Positions 10,326 through 19,575 are shown, counted from the first letter of the stretch. The stretch: 64,000 bases of DNA from Streptococcus hyovaginalis DSM 12219 (GCF_000420785.1 NZ_ATVP01000002.1:124001-188000), one strand, 5' to 3'. Notes: generated from the sequence alone by a model not told the origin. Made by a program: numbers and translations.

Positions 10326-10988
10326 ATGTCACATTATAAAATCGCTCCATCTATCTTAGCTGCGGATTATGCTAATTTTGCTTCTGAACTTAAGCGTATT
10401 GAAGAAACAAGTGCGGAGTATGTCCATATTGATATCATGGATGGGCAGTTTGTACCAAATATCAGTTTTGGTGCAGATGTGGTTGCTAGCATGCGCAAGC
10501 ATAGCAAGCTGGTATTTGATATTCATCTTATGGTGGTCAATCCAGAGCGTTTTGTTGATGCTTATGCACAAGCAGGTGCTGATATCATGACCATCCATAC
10601 GGAAAGCACACTGCATATCCATGGAGCTCTTCAAAAAATCAAGGCATCTGGCATGAAAGCAGGAGTTGTGATTAATCCTGGTACACCAGTTGAGCAGCTT
10701 ATCCCGGTTTTGGACTTGGTGGATCAAGTGTTGATCATGACTGTTAATCCTGGCTTTGGGGGGCAAGCTTTTATCCCTGAATGTTTAGAAAAAGTTAGTC
10801 GGGTGGCCGAGTGGCGTGACCAAAAAGGGTTGACCTTTGACATTGAGGTAGATGGAGGCGTTGATAATCAAACCATTAAAGCGTGTGCCGATGCGGGAGC
10901 AAACGTTTTTGTTGCAGGTTCCTACGTTTTTAAGACGAGTGATTTGGTATCACAAGTCGAGACTTTACGTGTGGCTTTAAATGGTTAA
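10326..10988 (+). CDS. rpe: Ribulose-phosphate 3-epimerase
   Basis: A 220-residue TIM barrel that interconverts ribulose-5-phosphate and xylulose-5-phosphate in the pentose phosphate pathway. Metal and catalytic residues are visible in HIDIMDGQFVPN (H34, D36), DIHLMV (H67), MTVNPGFGGQ and EVDGGV. It starts 6 bases after rsgA and its end overlaps thiN by 8 bases, consistent with translational coupling. Confidence 0.97.
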   Translation: MSHYKIAPSILAADYANFASELKRIEETSAEYVHIDIMDGQFVPNISFGADVVASMRKHSKLVFDIHLMVVNPERFVDAYAQAGADIMTIHTESTLHIHGALQKIKASGMKAGVVINPGTPVEQLIPVLDLVDQVLIMTVNPGFGGQAFIPECLEKVSRVAEWRDQKGLTFDIEVDGGVDNQTIKACADAGANVFVAGSYVFKTSDLVSQVETLRVALNG

Positions 10989-11613
10989 AGTCGCTTTGTT
11001 GGCAGGTGGCGATTACTCGCCGCCGATAGGTGATTTTGATCTTTATGTGGGGATTGATCGTGGCGCGATTAGGCTTCTTGAAAAAGGATTTCCATTAGAC
11101 TGGGCGGTTGGTGATTTCGATTCGATTTCGGATGATGAGAGAAACCGTGTTGCCTCTAGTGGTGCAAAAGTTTATTCATCGTCTTCGGAGAAAAATGATA
11201 CGGATACCGAGTTAGCTTTGAAGCATGTCTTTGCTGAGATGCCTACTGCTCAAACTACTGTTTTTGGTGTCTTTGGAGGGAGGGTTGATCACCTCTTGTC
11301 GAATATTTTTTTGCCTAGCGATCCCGAATTAGCTCCGTTCATGGAACAAATTCATCTAGTAGATGAAACTAACCATGTTTCTTATCTACCAAAAGGACAG
11401 CATATTTTGCGCCTTCAAGCTGGCATGTCTTATTTTTCGCTAATGACTAGCGACAATGCTGATTTGACGATTCAAGGAGCTAAATACGACTTAACGTCAG
11501 CGAATTTTTTTAAGAAAAAAATCTATTCAAGCAACGAAACACTAGGGCAACCTATCACTATCACTGCATCAAGTGGCTATATTGTTTTAGTCGAAACAAA
11601 AGATAGACGGTAA
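10981..11613 (+). CDS. thiN: Thiamine pyrophosphokinase
   Basis: The 210-residue protein transfers pyrophosphate from ATP to thiamine, giving the cofactor thiamine diphosphate. Signatures: DLYVGIDRGAIRLLEKG, DWAVGDFDSIS and KNDTDTELAL in the catalytic domain, then FGVFGGRVDHLLSN, and a C-terminal beta-sandwich that binds thiamine. It overlaps rpe by 8 bases; transketolase, another pentose-phosphate enzyme, uses this cofactor, which gives the neighbourhood some metabolic sense. Length is normal. Confidence 0.92.
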   Translation: MVKVALLAGGDYSPPIGDFDLYVGIDRGAIRLLEKGFPLDWAVGDFDSISDDERNRVASSGAKVYSSSSEKNDTDTELALKHVFAEMPTAQTTVFGVFGGRVDHLLSNIFLPSDPELAPFMEQIHLVDETNHVSYLPKGQHILRLQAGMSYFSLMTSDNADLTIQGAKYDLTSANFFKKKIYSSNETLGQPITITASSGYIVLVETKDRR

Positions 11614-11628
11614 CAGAAAGGAGCAACT

Positions 11629-12921
11629 GTGTCAGTCGTTTTGTTATTATTGTTACTAGTTAGTCTAGGCGCGTCATTCTTGCTCTATCGAAAACTGTCA
11701 GTTTTAGAATCACATCTAACGAAACAGCTAGAAACTCACGCGGATAATTTATCCGAACAATTGTCATACCAGTTAACAACATCAACAAATGAGCAACGCC
11801 TGGCTTTAAATCAGGACATCAATCGCTTGCAAACAGATATCTATCAGCAACTATCTGATATACGAGATGTCTTGCATCAAAGTTTGTCAGATAACCGTGA
11901 TCGTTCGGATCAGCGTTTAGAAGCAATTAATGAGCAGTTAACCAGTACAGTCAAGGAACTTCAAGATTCCAATGAGAAGCGTTTGGAGCAGATGCGGCTG
12001 ACGGTGGAAGAAAAGCTTGAGAAGACCTTACAAACCCGGCTGCAAGCCTCCTTTGAGAGCGTGTCCAAGCAATTAGAATCCGTCAACCAAGGGCTGGGTG
12101 AGATGAAGACAGTTGCTAAGGACGTTGGAACGCTTAACAAAGTTCTTTCCAACACTAAGACACGTGGGATTTTGGGAGAGCTTCAACTGGGACAAATCAT
12201 TGAGGATATCCTGACAGATAGTCAATACGAGCGTGAATTTGTAACAGTGTCTGGCTCAAATGAACGTGTGGAATACGCCATCAAGTTACCAGGATCAAAT
12301 CAGAATGAGTATGTTTATTTACCAATTGATTCGAAATTTCCACTTGATGATTACTATCGCTTAGAAGAAGCATATGATATTGGAGACAAGGCACAAATCG
12401 AGGGGCATCGTAAGGCATTGTTAGCGGCTATCAAACGGTTTGCCAAAGACATTAATAAAAAGTATCTCAAACCACCTGAAACAACTAACTTTGGCATTCT
12501 ATTTCTACCGACGGAAGGCCTATATTCAGAAGTCGTAAGGCAATCGTCTTTTTTTGATAGTCTTAGACGTGATGAAAATATTGTTGTTGCTGGTCCGTCT
12601 ACTTTGTCGGCCTTGCTTAACTCTCTATCTGTTGGTTTTAGAACACTTAATATTCAAAAGAACGCAGACGATATTAGTAAGGTTTTAGGGAATGTTAAAA
12701 GTGAATTCGATAAATTTGGGACCATGTTAACAAAAGCTCAAAAACAGTTATCAACTGCTAGTAAAACAGTAGATAGCCTATTGACAACTAGAACCAAGGC
12801 CATACGTCGAGCTCTTCAAACTATCGAAACCTACCAAGATGATGCCACAACTAACCTCTTGGGTATCTCCCCATTAGAAAATGAGGATTTTTATGAAAAT
12901 AAATCAAATGAAGAAGGATGA
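11629..12921 (+). CDS. rmuC: DNA recombination protein RmuC homologue
   Basis: A 430-residue protein with an N-terminal membrane anchor (VVLLLLLLVSLGASFLLY), a long coiled coil (about 25-180) and the conserved RmuC domain beginning GILGELQLGQIIEDIL and including YVYLPIDSKFPLDDYYRL and GILFLPTEGLYSEV. RmuC limits rearrangements at short inverted repeats in E. coli and carries a nuclease-like fold. Translation starts at GTG 11629 after GAAAGGAG. It overlaps yhaM slightly. Confidence 0.93.
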   Translation: MSVVLLLLLLVSLGASFLLYRKLSVLESHLTKQLETHADNLSEQLSYQLTTSTNEQRLALNQDINRLQTDIYQQLSDIRDVLHQSLSDNRDRSDQRLEAINEQLTSTVKELQDSNEKRLEQMRLTVEEKLEKTLQTRLQASFESVSKQLESVNQGLGEMKTVAKDVGTLNKVLSNTKTRGILGELQLGQIIEDILTDSQYEREFVTVSGSNERVEYAIKLPGSNQNEYVYLPIDSKFPLDDYYRLEEAYDIGDKAQIEGHRKALLAAIKRFAKDINKKYLKPPETTNFGILFLPTEGLYSEVVRQSSFFDSLRRDENIVVAGPSTLSALLNSLSVGFRTLNIQKNADDISKVLGNVKSEFDKFGTMLTKAQKQLSTASKTVDSLLTTRTKAIRRALQTIETYQDDATTNLLGISPLENEDFYENKSNEEG

Positions 12922-13831
12922 GCTTTTTGAAGGATTTTACCTGATCAAAAAAGCAGAGTTACGAAAAACAAGGGCAGGAAAAGATTTTCTTGCTATGACT
13001 TTTCAGGATGATTCTGGGGAAATTTCAGGAAACCTTTGGGATGCCCAGCCTCATAATGTCGAAACCTTTACGGCAGGTAAAGTGGTTCACATGGAAGGTC
13101 GTCGTGAAGTTTATAACAACACACCGCAAGTTAATCAGATTACGTTACGTTTACCCCAGGCAGGGGAACCCAATGATCCTAGCGACTTTAGAGAAAGACC
13201 ACCTGTCAATGTTGCTGATGTTAAAGAGTATTTAGAACAGATGGTTTTCAAAATTGAAAATGCAACTTGGCAACGTATTGTCCGTGCCCTTTACCGAAAA
13301 TACCATCAGGAATTTTTTATTTACCCAGCTGCCAAGACAAATCATCATGCTTTTGAATCCGGCCTTGCCTATCATACGGCTACCATGGTTCGTTTAGCGG
13401 ACGCCATAGGGGATATCTATCCTGAACTAAATAAAAGTCTCTTATTTGCAGGTATCATGCTTCATGACCTAGCTAAAGTTATTGAACTTTCAGGTCCTGA
13501 AAATACGGAGTACACAGTGCGAGGTAATTTGATCGGCCATATTGCTTTGATTGATGAAGAAATCACCAAGGTTTTGGTGGAGCTTAACATTGATGATACC
13601 AAAGAGGAAGTGACTGTGCTTCGTCATGTTATCTTGAGTCACCATGGTCAGTTAGAATATGGCAGTCCTATTCGACCACGCATCATGGAGGCTGAAATGA
13701 TTCATATGATCGATAATATTGATGCTGAGATGATGATGATGCTGACAGCACTCAGTCGTGTTGGCGAAGGAGAAATGACATCGCGTTTGTTTGCGTTGGA
13801 TAACCGTTCATTTTACAAACCAAAACTTTAA
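12893..13831 (+). CDS. yhaM: 3'-5' exoribonuclease YhaM (Cbf1)
   Basis: An N-terminal OB-fold nucleic-acid-binding domain (about 10-100) is followed by an HD domain (HHAFESGLAYHTATM, MLHDLAKV, LSHHGQLEYGSP). YhaM-type enzymes trim RNA 3' ends and also act on DNA. I prefer ATG 12893, giving 312 residues, over the in-frame ATG at 12881, because GAGGA (12884-12888) is correctly spaced and the family begins MKINQMKKDELFEG. It overlaps rmuC by 29 bases. Confidence 0.94.
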   Translation: MKINQMKKDELFEGFYLIKKAELRKTRAGKDFLAMTFQDDSGEISGNLWDAQPHNVETFTAGKVVHMEGRREVYNNTPQVNQITLRLPQAGEPNDPSDFRERPPVNVADVKEYLEQMVFKIENATWQRIVRALYRKYHQEFFIYPAAKTNHHAFESGLAYHTATMVRLADAIGDIYPELNKSLLFAGIMLHDLAKVIELSGPENTEYTVRGNLIGHIALIDEEITKVLVELNIDDTKEEVTVLRHVILSHHGQLEYGSPIRPRIMEAEMIHMIDNIDAEMMMMLTALSRVGEGEMTSRLFALDNRSFYKPKL

Positions 13832-13850
13832 AAAACAGAAAAAAGAAGAA

Positions 13851-13884
13851 AACGGACATCATTTTAGGATAATGTTCGCTTTTT
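13851..13884. promoter_or_regulatory. Inverted repeat before purR: terminator and/or PurBox-like pair
   Basis: AACGGACAT (13851-13859) and ATGTTCGCT (13872-13880) are inverted and followed by TTTTT. This fits a terminator for yhaM. However, AATGTTCGCTTTT differs from the PurBox (AWWGTTCGGWWWT) at one position, and the repeat ends about 14 bases before the purR -10, so a PurR operator is an alternative. Confidence 0.4.
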
Positions 13885-13894
13885 CTTAACGTTA

Positions 13895-13903
13895 TGGTAT
13901 AAT
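13895..13903 (+). promoter_or_regulatory. Extended -10 promoter for purR
   Basis: TGG-TATAAT, about 95 bases before the purR ATG. Confidence 0.6.
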
Positions 13904-13997
13904 AACAAGCAAAAGATATGATGATACAGAATGATTCAGAGTGGTTAGACCAGTCACCGGAGAGAAAAGTTGTCATCAGGTGTGTAAAGGAGATCCA

Positions 13998-14810
13998 ATG
14001 AAATTGAGACGTAGTGAACGGATGGTCGTTATTTCAAATTATTTGATTAACAATCCTTACAAATTAACCAACCTAAACACTTTTGCTAGTAAATATGAAG
14101 CAGCAAAATCCTCTATATCTGAAGATATTGCTATCATAAAGAAAGCTTTCGAGGAAAGTCACATCGGGGAAATTGAAACGGTCACAGGGGCCAGCGGTGG
14201 TGTCATCTTCACACCCACTATTTCGAGAGAAGAAGCACTGGTGATTGTTGATGATTTATGTCAAAAGTTATCTGAAAGTAACCGTATCTTACCCGGAGGT
14301 TATCTTTATTTGACGGATCTTTTGAGTACCCCAACGATCTTGCGCAATGTTGGTCGCATTATTGCAGATGCATTTAAAGGGCAAAAAATTGATGCTGTTA
14401 TGACGGTTGCTACAAAGGGGGTTCCTTTAGCAAATGCTGTGGCCAATGTACTGAATGTTCCTTTTGTCATTGTGCGTCGTGATTTAAAGATAACAGAAGG
14501 CTCAACGGTTTCGGTTAACTATGTTAGTGGTTCCAGCGGTCGTATTGAAAAAATGTTCCTTTCCAAGAGAAGTCTCAAGCCGGGAAGTAGGGTGCTCATT
14601 GTAGATGACTTTCTAAAAGGTGGTGGTACAGTTACGGGAATGATTAGTTTACTTGCCGAATTTGAGAGTGAGCTTGTAGGTGTTGCGGTGTTTGCGGAAA
14701 ATGCCAAAACAGAAAAAATGGATGTGACCTATAAATCCCTACTAAAAGTATCGGAATTAGATGTAAAAAACAGCAAGGTAGTTGTTGAAACTGGCAATAC
14801 TTTTGAATGA
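13998..14810 (+). CDS. purR: Pur operon regulator PurR
   Basis: A 270-residue regulator combining an N-terminal winged helix (MKLRRSERMVVISNYLINNP) with a phosphoribosyltransferase-like domain whose PRPP motif is VLIVDDFLKGGGT. Gram-positive PurR senses PRPP and controls purine synthesis genes; in lactococci and streptococci it can activate. ATG 13998 has AAAGGAGA upstream; the longer reading frame from 13941 lacks this and extends past the family N-terminus. It lies downstream of yhaM with its own promoter. Confidence 0.96.
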   Translation: MKLRRSERMVVISNYLINNPYKLTNLNTFASKYEAAKSSISEDIAIIKKAFEESHIGEIETVTGASGGVIFTPTISREEALVIVDDLCQKLSESNRILPGGYLYLTDLLSTPTILRNVGRIIADAFKGQKIDAVMTVATKGVPLANAVANVLNVPFVIVRRDLKITEGSTVSVNYVSGSSGRIEKMFLSKRSLKPGSRVLIVDDFLKGGGTVTGMISLLAEFESELVGVAVFAENAKTEKMDVTYKSLLKVSELDVKNSKVVVETGNTFE

Positions 14811-14949
14811 TGGAAGGATATTATAAAAATAATACATGAGTGTTACAAAAATGAAATATTTCTGTGTTATTCTTTTTAAGCTGAGTGAATTCTATGTTCT
14901 GAATTGAGCAATAGCAGTTCACTAAATAACCAAGAATGGTCGGAAAATT

Positions 14950-17688
14950 ATGTTAAAGAAGTTAAAATTAGTAAGGAAAAATTCAGGCAAGTTTGCTGCT
15001 ACGTCAACAATCGCCCTCTTGGGGTTTGGATTAGCCAATCATGGTGATGTTCACGCTGATGAGCTCCTTGTTCCATTGACTCAGGGAGATCCAGCTGCGA
15101 CAAGCTCGACGGATAGTACTGTTGTACCTACAACAGTTGCAGAAGCAACAGCTGTTGTCGCGACTAATCAGGCAGAGCTTGATAGTGCAAGCCTTGCACT
15201 GTCAGAAAAAGAAAGTGAAATAGCGTCACAATCGTTAGAAGCAGAAGCAGCGACCTCTGAAGTGGCAACACTTGAGCAGCAATTGGTTAGTGCAGTTGCT
15301 GAGCATTCTGAAGCTCTTGTTATCAAATCGACAGCAACCTCAGAACATCTTTCAGAGTTAGCGTCAGAGTTGGCTTCGACAACATCGACATTCCAATCGG
15401 TTTCTGCTGTAAACACCGTGGACCAATCTGCTGCAGCATCACAATCTGCAACAGCGGCTTCTGCTAGTTTGGTGGCATCGGAAGCTAACCAAGCAGCATC
15501 AGAAGCAGCAGCAAAAGTGGATGAATTGACATCTCTTGTAGAAGCTCCGGATAAAATTTCGACAGACTTAGCGAGTGTTAAATCTGAAGTATCACGTTTA
15601 GAACGTGAAGTATCAGTGGCTGAAAAAGAAGTTGCTTCTGCAACAGCAACTGCTAAAGCAGATCTTGCTAAGCAACTAGCTGCTAAACAGGAAGAACTTT
15701 CTAAGAAACAAGGTGAACTTAATAGCCTAAAAACAGAGCAAACGACTGTTAAAGCAGTTTCTGTTGCTGGGGCAAATAAAATCGTATTGCCAAGTACTTA
15801 TAAGACACAAGTTTACCCAGCTTTGAAGGCTATTGAAAATAGCGGATGGACTTTCTCTTCTGGTTATAACGCTGCTGTTGCAAAGTATACAAACCAAATT
15901 GAGTCAGGTGTCAAAGCATCAACTTATGGGGTTTCTTATACTGGCGGCGGGGTAAATGGCTATAAATCTATAGCAGCAGATAAGACACGTTATATTGATC
16001 CAAATAATTTGAGTGTTGATGTTCAAAATGAAATGGCTCAGTTTGTTGGTGAAATTTTGAATGATGTGCGTGGACAATTAGGATTAACTGCTTTAACTGT
16101 GACAAAGTCAGCACAACAATTTGCCACTGCAGTAGCAGCTGAGTATAGCCGGACAGGTTTTGGAACAATGAGTAATCCACATAGTTCTGCCATTATCGGG
16201 AAAAACGCTCAGTCTGTAGGATTGCTTGCTTCGGATAACCGCGGCTATGAAAGTTTAGGCTTTTTTGGCACAGCGAGAACTGTAGATCAGCTTAAAAACT
16301 ACTTCTATAATTCGATCGTTTACATGCTCTTCAATGATGTAACATCACGTTACGGTCATACGATTAGTCTTTTGCAAAACAGCAATAATGGTCCGTATTA
16401 CTTAGGAGTTTCATCAACATCTCGAGCACAACACATCTATGTGATTCCATCTGCTAATGTTAAGTCGGCAAACTTTAGCACAACTCCTGTTGTTTCCGTC
16501 AGGGCTATTGATAATAGCGCTAAAATTTCAGCGGTTGAATCAGTGATGTCACGTATTCAAACTGAGATTACTAATTTGAAATCACAAAGCTCATCAGTAG
16601 CGTCTTCTAAAGTGGTTGTACGAGCAAAAGATAAGTTGAAAAAATTAAATCAACAATTAGCAACATCTCGTCAAAACTATAACTCGCTATCGGCTCTAAA
16701 AACAAAATTAGCTGCGAATAAGAGCTTATTAGTATCACAACTTGAAAAAGCGAAACAAACTAATGCACTTCGTTTACAAGAAAAGGTTGTTGCTCAAGAT
16801 AAACTCACGACAGAGTTGAAGAAATATCAAATTATGAAGGCGTCTGCAACAGCTTCATCTGCGACGGTAGCGTCCTTGAAGTCTGAGATTGCAGAATTAT
16901 CGAAGCAACTCAAAAAATACAGTGATCCTGAACTTGTTAACCGTACACAGGCAACTGTTGACGCATTAAATAGAGATCTAGAAGTTGCTAAAACAGATTT
17001 GGCTGTTAATGTTTCAGCTTTGGACCTTCTAAAGGCTGATTTAGGTAAAGTTGTTACAGCATACGAAGCTGCAAAACTGAACTTGGAAAAATCTGATTTA
17101 CGACTAAAAGATCTTCAAGCTGCTGAAAAAGCTCAAACTGATGCGGTTTCAACTGGGGTGTTTGCAACAACACCTGCCAAAGTAGCTATTCATTCACTAG
17201 TGGCGAGTTCTGCGGCCACAGTGTCAGCTTCTGAGGTTGAACTTTCTTCAAGTACTACGATTACGTCTACAGAACAGCTCTTGACCGTTTCTTCAGTACC
17301 GGTATCAGCGACAGCAACTCCAGTTGTATCATTCACAACTGGAGCAGATAGTGTTCGTACACTGTCACAAGGGCAAACCGTTGCACTGACACAAGCATCA
17401 AAGACAACTCCAATAGTATCTCAAAACGCAACTATCACACCTGTTTCTTCAAATGAAGAAGTTGTTACTGAGGTAGAAGATGCGTCTCATACAGAAGAAG
17501 CAGCTAATAAAGTGTTAACGACAGCGACAACAGCTACAGAAGATAGTGTTTATTCAGTCGAAGAAACATTTGCCTCTGCAAGTTCTGAAGAAGTTTCAAA
17601 CGACCGTCCAGTTGCAATGGCTATGGTTGCAGGGGCAACAATGGTAGGATTGGCTGCGATGGCTGTATCTAAAAAACGTTATAAATAA
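14950..17688 (+). CDS. Coiled-coil surface protein, SEC10/PgrA-like, without LPXTG
   Basis: A 912-residue exported protein. The signal peptide ends near HADE (about 35). Low-complexity Ala/Ser/Thr/Glu coiled coil spans about 55-270. A globular CAP-like region follows (about 285-520: LDPNNLSV-type IDPNNLSVDVQNEMAQFV, GEILNDVRGQLGL, YGHTISLLQ). A second coiled coil covers about 540-740, then a Ser/Thr-rich stalk. This arrangement matches the SEC10/PgrA surface-exclusion family of streptococci and enterococci. The end (NDRPVAMAMVAGATMVGLAA...KKRYK) has the hydrophobic stretch and basic tail of a sorting signal, but no LPXTG. It may therefore be membrane-held, use a divergent sortase motif, or be a mutated anchor. 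Confidence 0.75.
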   Translation: MLKKLKLVRKNSGKFAATSTIALLGFGLANHGDVHADELLVPLTQGDPAATSSTDSTVVPTTVAEATAVVATNQAELDSASLALSEKESEIASQSLEAEAATSEVATLEQQLVSAVAEHSEALVIKSTATSEHLSELASELASTTSTFQSVSAVNTVDQSAAASQSATAASASLVASEANQAASEAAAKVDELTSLVEAPDKISTDLASVKSEVSRLEREVSVAEKEVASATATAKADLAKQLAAKQEELSKKQGELNSLKTEQTTVKAVSVAGANKIVLPSTYKTQVYPALKAIENSGWTFSSGYNAAVAKYTNQIESGVKASTYGVSYTGGGVNGYKSIAADKTRYIDPNNLSVDVQNEMAQFVGEILNDVRGQLGLTALTVTKSAQQFATAVAAEYSRTGFGTMSNPHSSAIIGKNAQSVGLLASDNRGYESLGFFGTARTVDQLKNYFYNSIVYMLFNDVTSRYGHTISLLQNSNNGPYYLGVSSTSRAQHIYVIPSANVKSANFSTTPVVSVRAIDNSAKISAVESVMSRIQTEITNLKSQSSSVASSKVVVRAKDKLKKLNQQLATSRQNYNSLSALKTKLAANKSLLVSQLEKAKQTNALRLQEKVVAQDKLTTELKKYQIMKASATASSATVASLKSEIAELSKQLKKYSDPELVNRTQATVDALNRDLEVAKTDLAVNVSALDLLKADLGKVVTAYEAAKLNLEKSDLRLKDLQAAEKAQTDAVSTGVFATTPAKVAIHSLVASSAATVSASEVELSSSTTITSTEQLLTVSSVPVSATATPVVSFTTGADSVRTLSQGQTVALTQASKTTPIVSQNATITPVSSNEEVVTEVEDASHTEEAANKVLTTATTATEDSVYSVEETFASASSEEVSNDRPVAMAMVAGATMVGLAAMAVSKKRYK

Positions 17689-17719
17689 TAACGATAATTG
17701 TATTAAGTAGCAATTCATG

Positions 17720-17746
17720 TAGAGAGGACTCAGGTTCTCTCTTTTT
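17720..17746 (+). terminator. Terminator after the SEC10/PgrA-like gene
   Basis: AGAGAGGA pairs with TTCTCTCT across a 6-nt loop and is followed by TTTTT. Confidence 0.75.
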
Positions 17747-18271
17747 GATTATCTGTCAATGGTAGTGGGTATCTCGTGAAAAAATAGGTTATCAACATCT
17801 TCACAGTTTATATTGCCTCCTGAAAATTATCTGTTCAACAGTTTTGGGTTGGAAATAGACGAATAGGAGGAACACTGTTTGTGAGGAACTATTTGAACGT
17901 GATTATGCAGTGATTAGGCTAGCTAGACGTTCCTATGTTCCAGTTTTCGCAGAATCCAAATCTGTAATGAAAATTGTTAAAACGCTATACCAACTAAAAA
18001 GATTTGGGACCTTTTAACGACTCAATCACTGTATTAAATTACCTCTACTAATTGCACAATATAGTGACTGTTGTTCTTAACTTTTTATTAAAAATGATGC
18101 AGATTTCCATTTGAAATACTAAACGTTTCGAACACCCCTAAAGAGGCGGCCTGTTATGCAATCGTTTTGATTAGTTTTGTATACCGTTGCTACCTTAATG
18201 ACAAGTGGCATTTGTACCTTAATAACTAATACATAGCCTAAAAACAAAAAGCAATTTCAAAGAATATTCAT
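17747..18271. other. Intergenic stretch with a small coding remnant
   Basis: Between the terminator and the rpsL promoter I see no intact gene. One frame, 17865-18017 (+), is open and protein-like for about 50 codons (ERDYAVIRLARRSYVPVF ... LKRFGTF, stop 18015), but no start codon fits the nearby AGGAGG. It is probably a relic; the family is not recognised. The rest is AT-rich without signals. Confidence 0.4.
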
Positions 18272-18303
18272 TTGACGTATGGTGTCTGATATGGTACTAT
18301 AAT
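18272..18303 (+). promoter_or_regulatory. Promoter of rpsL-rpsG
   Basis: TTGACG at 18272-18277, then TACTAT at 18295 (17-bp spacer) running into TATAAT at 18298 (20-bp spacer). Confidence 0.75.
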
Positions 18304-18316
18304 AAACGGTACTTTT

Positions 18317-18407
18317 TACTTTTGGTCTCTCAAAAGTGTACAGAGACGTGCTGACAAATGTTGCAAAAGTACACGCGGAAAAGAGGATGTCACCAATCGC
18401 TCTTTTC
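18317..18407 (+). promoter_or_regulatory. Structured rpsL leader with alternative pairings
   Basis: ACTTTTG (18318-18324) can pair with CAAAAGT at 18331-18337, forming a tight hairpin. With the preceding T it can instead pair over 8 bp with CAAAAGTA at 18364-18371. GTGTAC (18336-18341) and GTACAC (18369-18374) offer another helix that competes with both. GAAAAGAG (18378-18385) and CTCTTTTC (18400-18407) form a third perfect 8-bp stem 34 bases before the start codon. No U-run follows, so control would act on translation or stability. Confidence 0.45.
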
Positions 18408-18441
18408 AACCAAAACTAAAAATTTTACAGGAGAAATGTAG

Positions 18442-18855
18442 ATGCCTACAATTAACCAGTTGGTACGTAAACCACGTAAATCTAAAGTTGAAAAATCAGA
18501 TTCACCTGCTTTGAATATTGGTTACAACAGTCACCGTAAAGTTCACACAAAATTATCAGCGCCACAAAAACGTGGTGTTGCAACACGTGTTGGAACTATG
18601 ACACCTAAAAAACCTAACTCTGCCCTTCGTAAATTTGCTCGTGTACGTTTGAGTAACCTTATCGAAGTAACAGCTTATATCCCAGGTATTGGACACAACC
18701 TTCAAGAGCACAGTGTTGTGCTTATCCGTGGTGGACGTGTAAAGGACCTTCCAGGGGTACGTTATCATATCGTTCGTGGTGCACTTGATACTGCAGGTGT
18801 TGCTGATCGTAAACAAGGCCGTTCTAAATACGGTGCAAAACGTCCTAAAGGATAA
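18442..18855 (+). CDS. rpsL: 30S ribosomal protein S12
   Basis: The 137-residue S12 sits at the decoding centre. The conserved [10 protein letters not shown] loop (K56, K57) and [12 protein letters not shown] (K101) carry the lysines whose substitution gives streptomycin resistance; here they are wild type. Codon use is strongly biased, as for abundant proteins. An AGGAGAAATGTAG ribosome site precedes the ATG. rpsG follows 20 bases later. Confidence 0.98.
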   Translation: MPTINQLVRKPRKSKVEKSDSPALNIGYNSHRKVHTKLSAPQKRGVATRVGTMTPKKPNSALRKFARVRLSNLIEVTAYIPGIGHNLQEHSVVLIRGGRVKDLPGVRYHIVRGALDTAGVADRKQGRSKYGAKRPKG

Positions 18856-18875
18856 TAGAAGGGGGATAAGGAAAA

Positions 18876-19346
18876 ATGAGTCGTAAAAATAGAGCGCCAA
18901 AACGCGAAGTATTGCCAGATCCATTATACAATTCAAAAATTGTAACACGTCTTATCAACCGTGTTATGCTTGATGGTAAACGTGGTACAGCTGCATCAAT
19001 CGTTTATGATGCATTTGCAGAAATTAAAGAAACAACTGGGACAGATGCTCTTGAAGTGTTTGAAACAGCTATGGACAACATCATGCCTGTACTTGAAGTA
19101 CGTGCGCGTCGTGTTGGTGGTTCAAACTACCAAGTCCCAGTTGAAGTTCGTCCAGAACGTCGTGTGACACTTGGCCTACGTTGGTTGGTTAATGCATCAC
19201 GTGCTCGTGGTGAACACACTATGAAAGACCGTCTTTCAAAAGAGATCATGGATGCTGCTAACAATACTGGTGCATCAGTTAAGAAACGTGAAGACACACA
19301 CAAAATGGCTGAAGCAAACCGTGCCTTCGCACACTTCCGCTGGTAA
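18876..19346 (+). CDS. rpsG: 30S ribosomal protein S7
   Basis: The 156-residue S7 nucleates assembly of the 30S head by binding the 3' major domain of 16S rRNA. The start [16 protein letters not shown] and the end NRAFAHFRW are characteristic. GGGGGATAAGGA-type ribosome site upstream. In many bacteria S7 represses its own operon by binding the mRNA; the leader upstream of rpsL would be one place to look. A terminator separates it from fusA. Confidence 0.98.
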   Translation: MSRKNRAPKREVLPDPLYNSKIVTRLINRVMLDGKRGTAASIVYDAFAEIKETTGTDALEVFETAMDNIMPVLEVRARRVGGSNYQVPVEVRPERRVTLGLRWLVNASRARGEHTMKDRLSKEIMDAANNTGASVKKREDTHKMAEANRAFAHFRW

Positions 19347-19497
19347 GATTAAGTTGCATTGGATCTATCTATTTTGTAAATGTCAGAGTTTTATCTCAGT
19401 ATATTCTTTACCGAATAAACAATTTTAATTTATGGGAAAATAGGTTCAAGTACAGCTAACTCTTTCACATAGGGAGTTCAATGAATAAACCGCACGA

Positions 19498-19525
19498 ACG
19501 GGTAGGTCCTGCCTATCCGTTTTTC
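19498..19525 (+). terminator. Terminator between rpsG and fusA
   Basis: ACGGGTAGG pairs with CCTATCCGT (one G-U) and is followed by TTTTC, so fusA expression depends at least partly on its own promoter. Confidence 0.75.
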
Positions 19526-19533
19526 TTAAATCG

Positions 19534-19542
19534 TGCTATAAT
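19534..19542 (+). promoter_or_regulatory. Extended -10 promoter for fusA
   Basis: TGC-TATAAT, 33 bases before the fusA ATG. Confidence 0.65.
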
Positions 19543-19575
19543 AATAAAGTAAATAAAATTAATAGGAGAAACCTA

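Noticed and set aside
17857..17870. GACGAATA directly before AGGAGG
   Set aside because: Too close to the ribosome site to act as a promoter element and no intact gene follows.
18388..18420. Possible leader peptide MSPIALFNQN in the rpsL leader
   Set aside because: The purine-rich site abuts the ATG with no spacing and there is no run of regulatory codons; more likely part of a stem.
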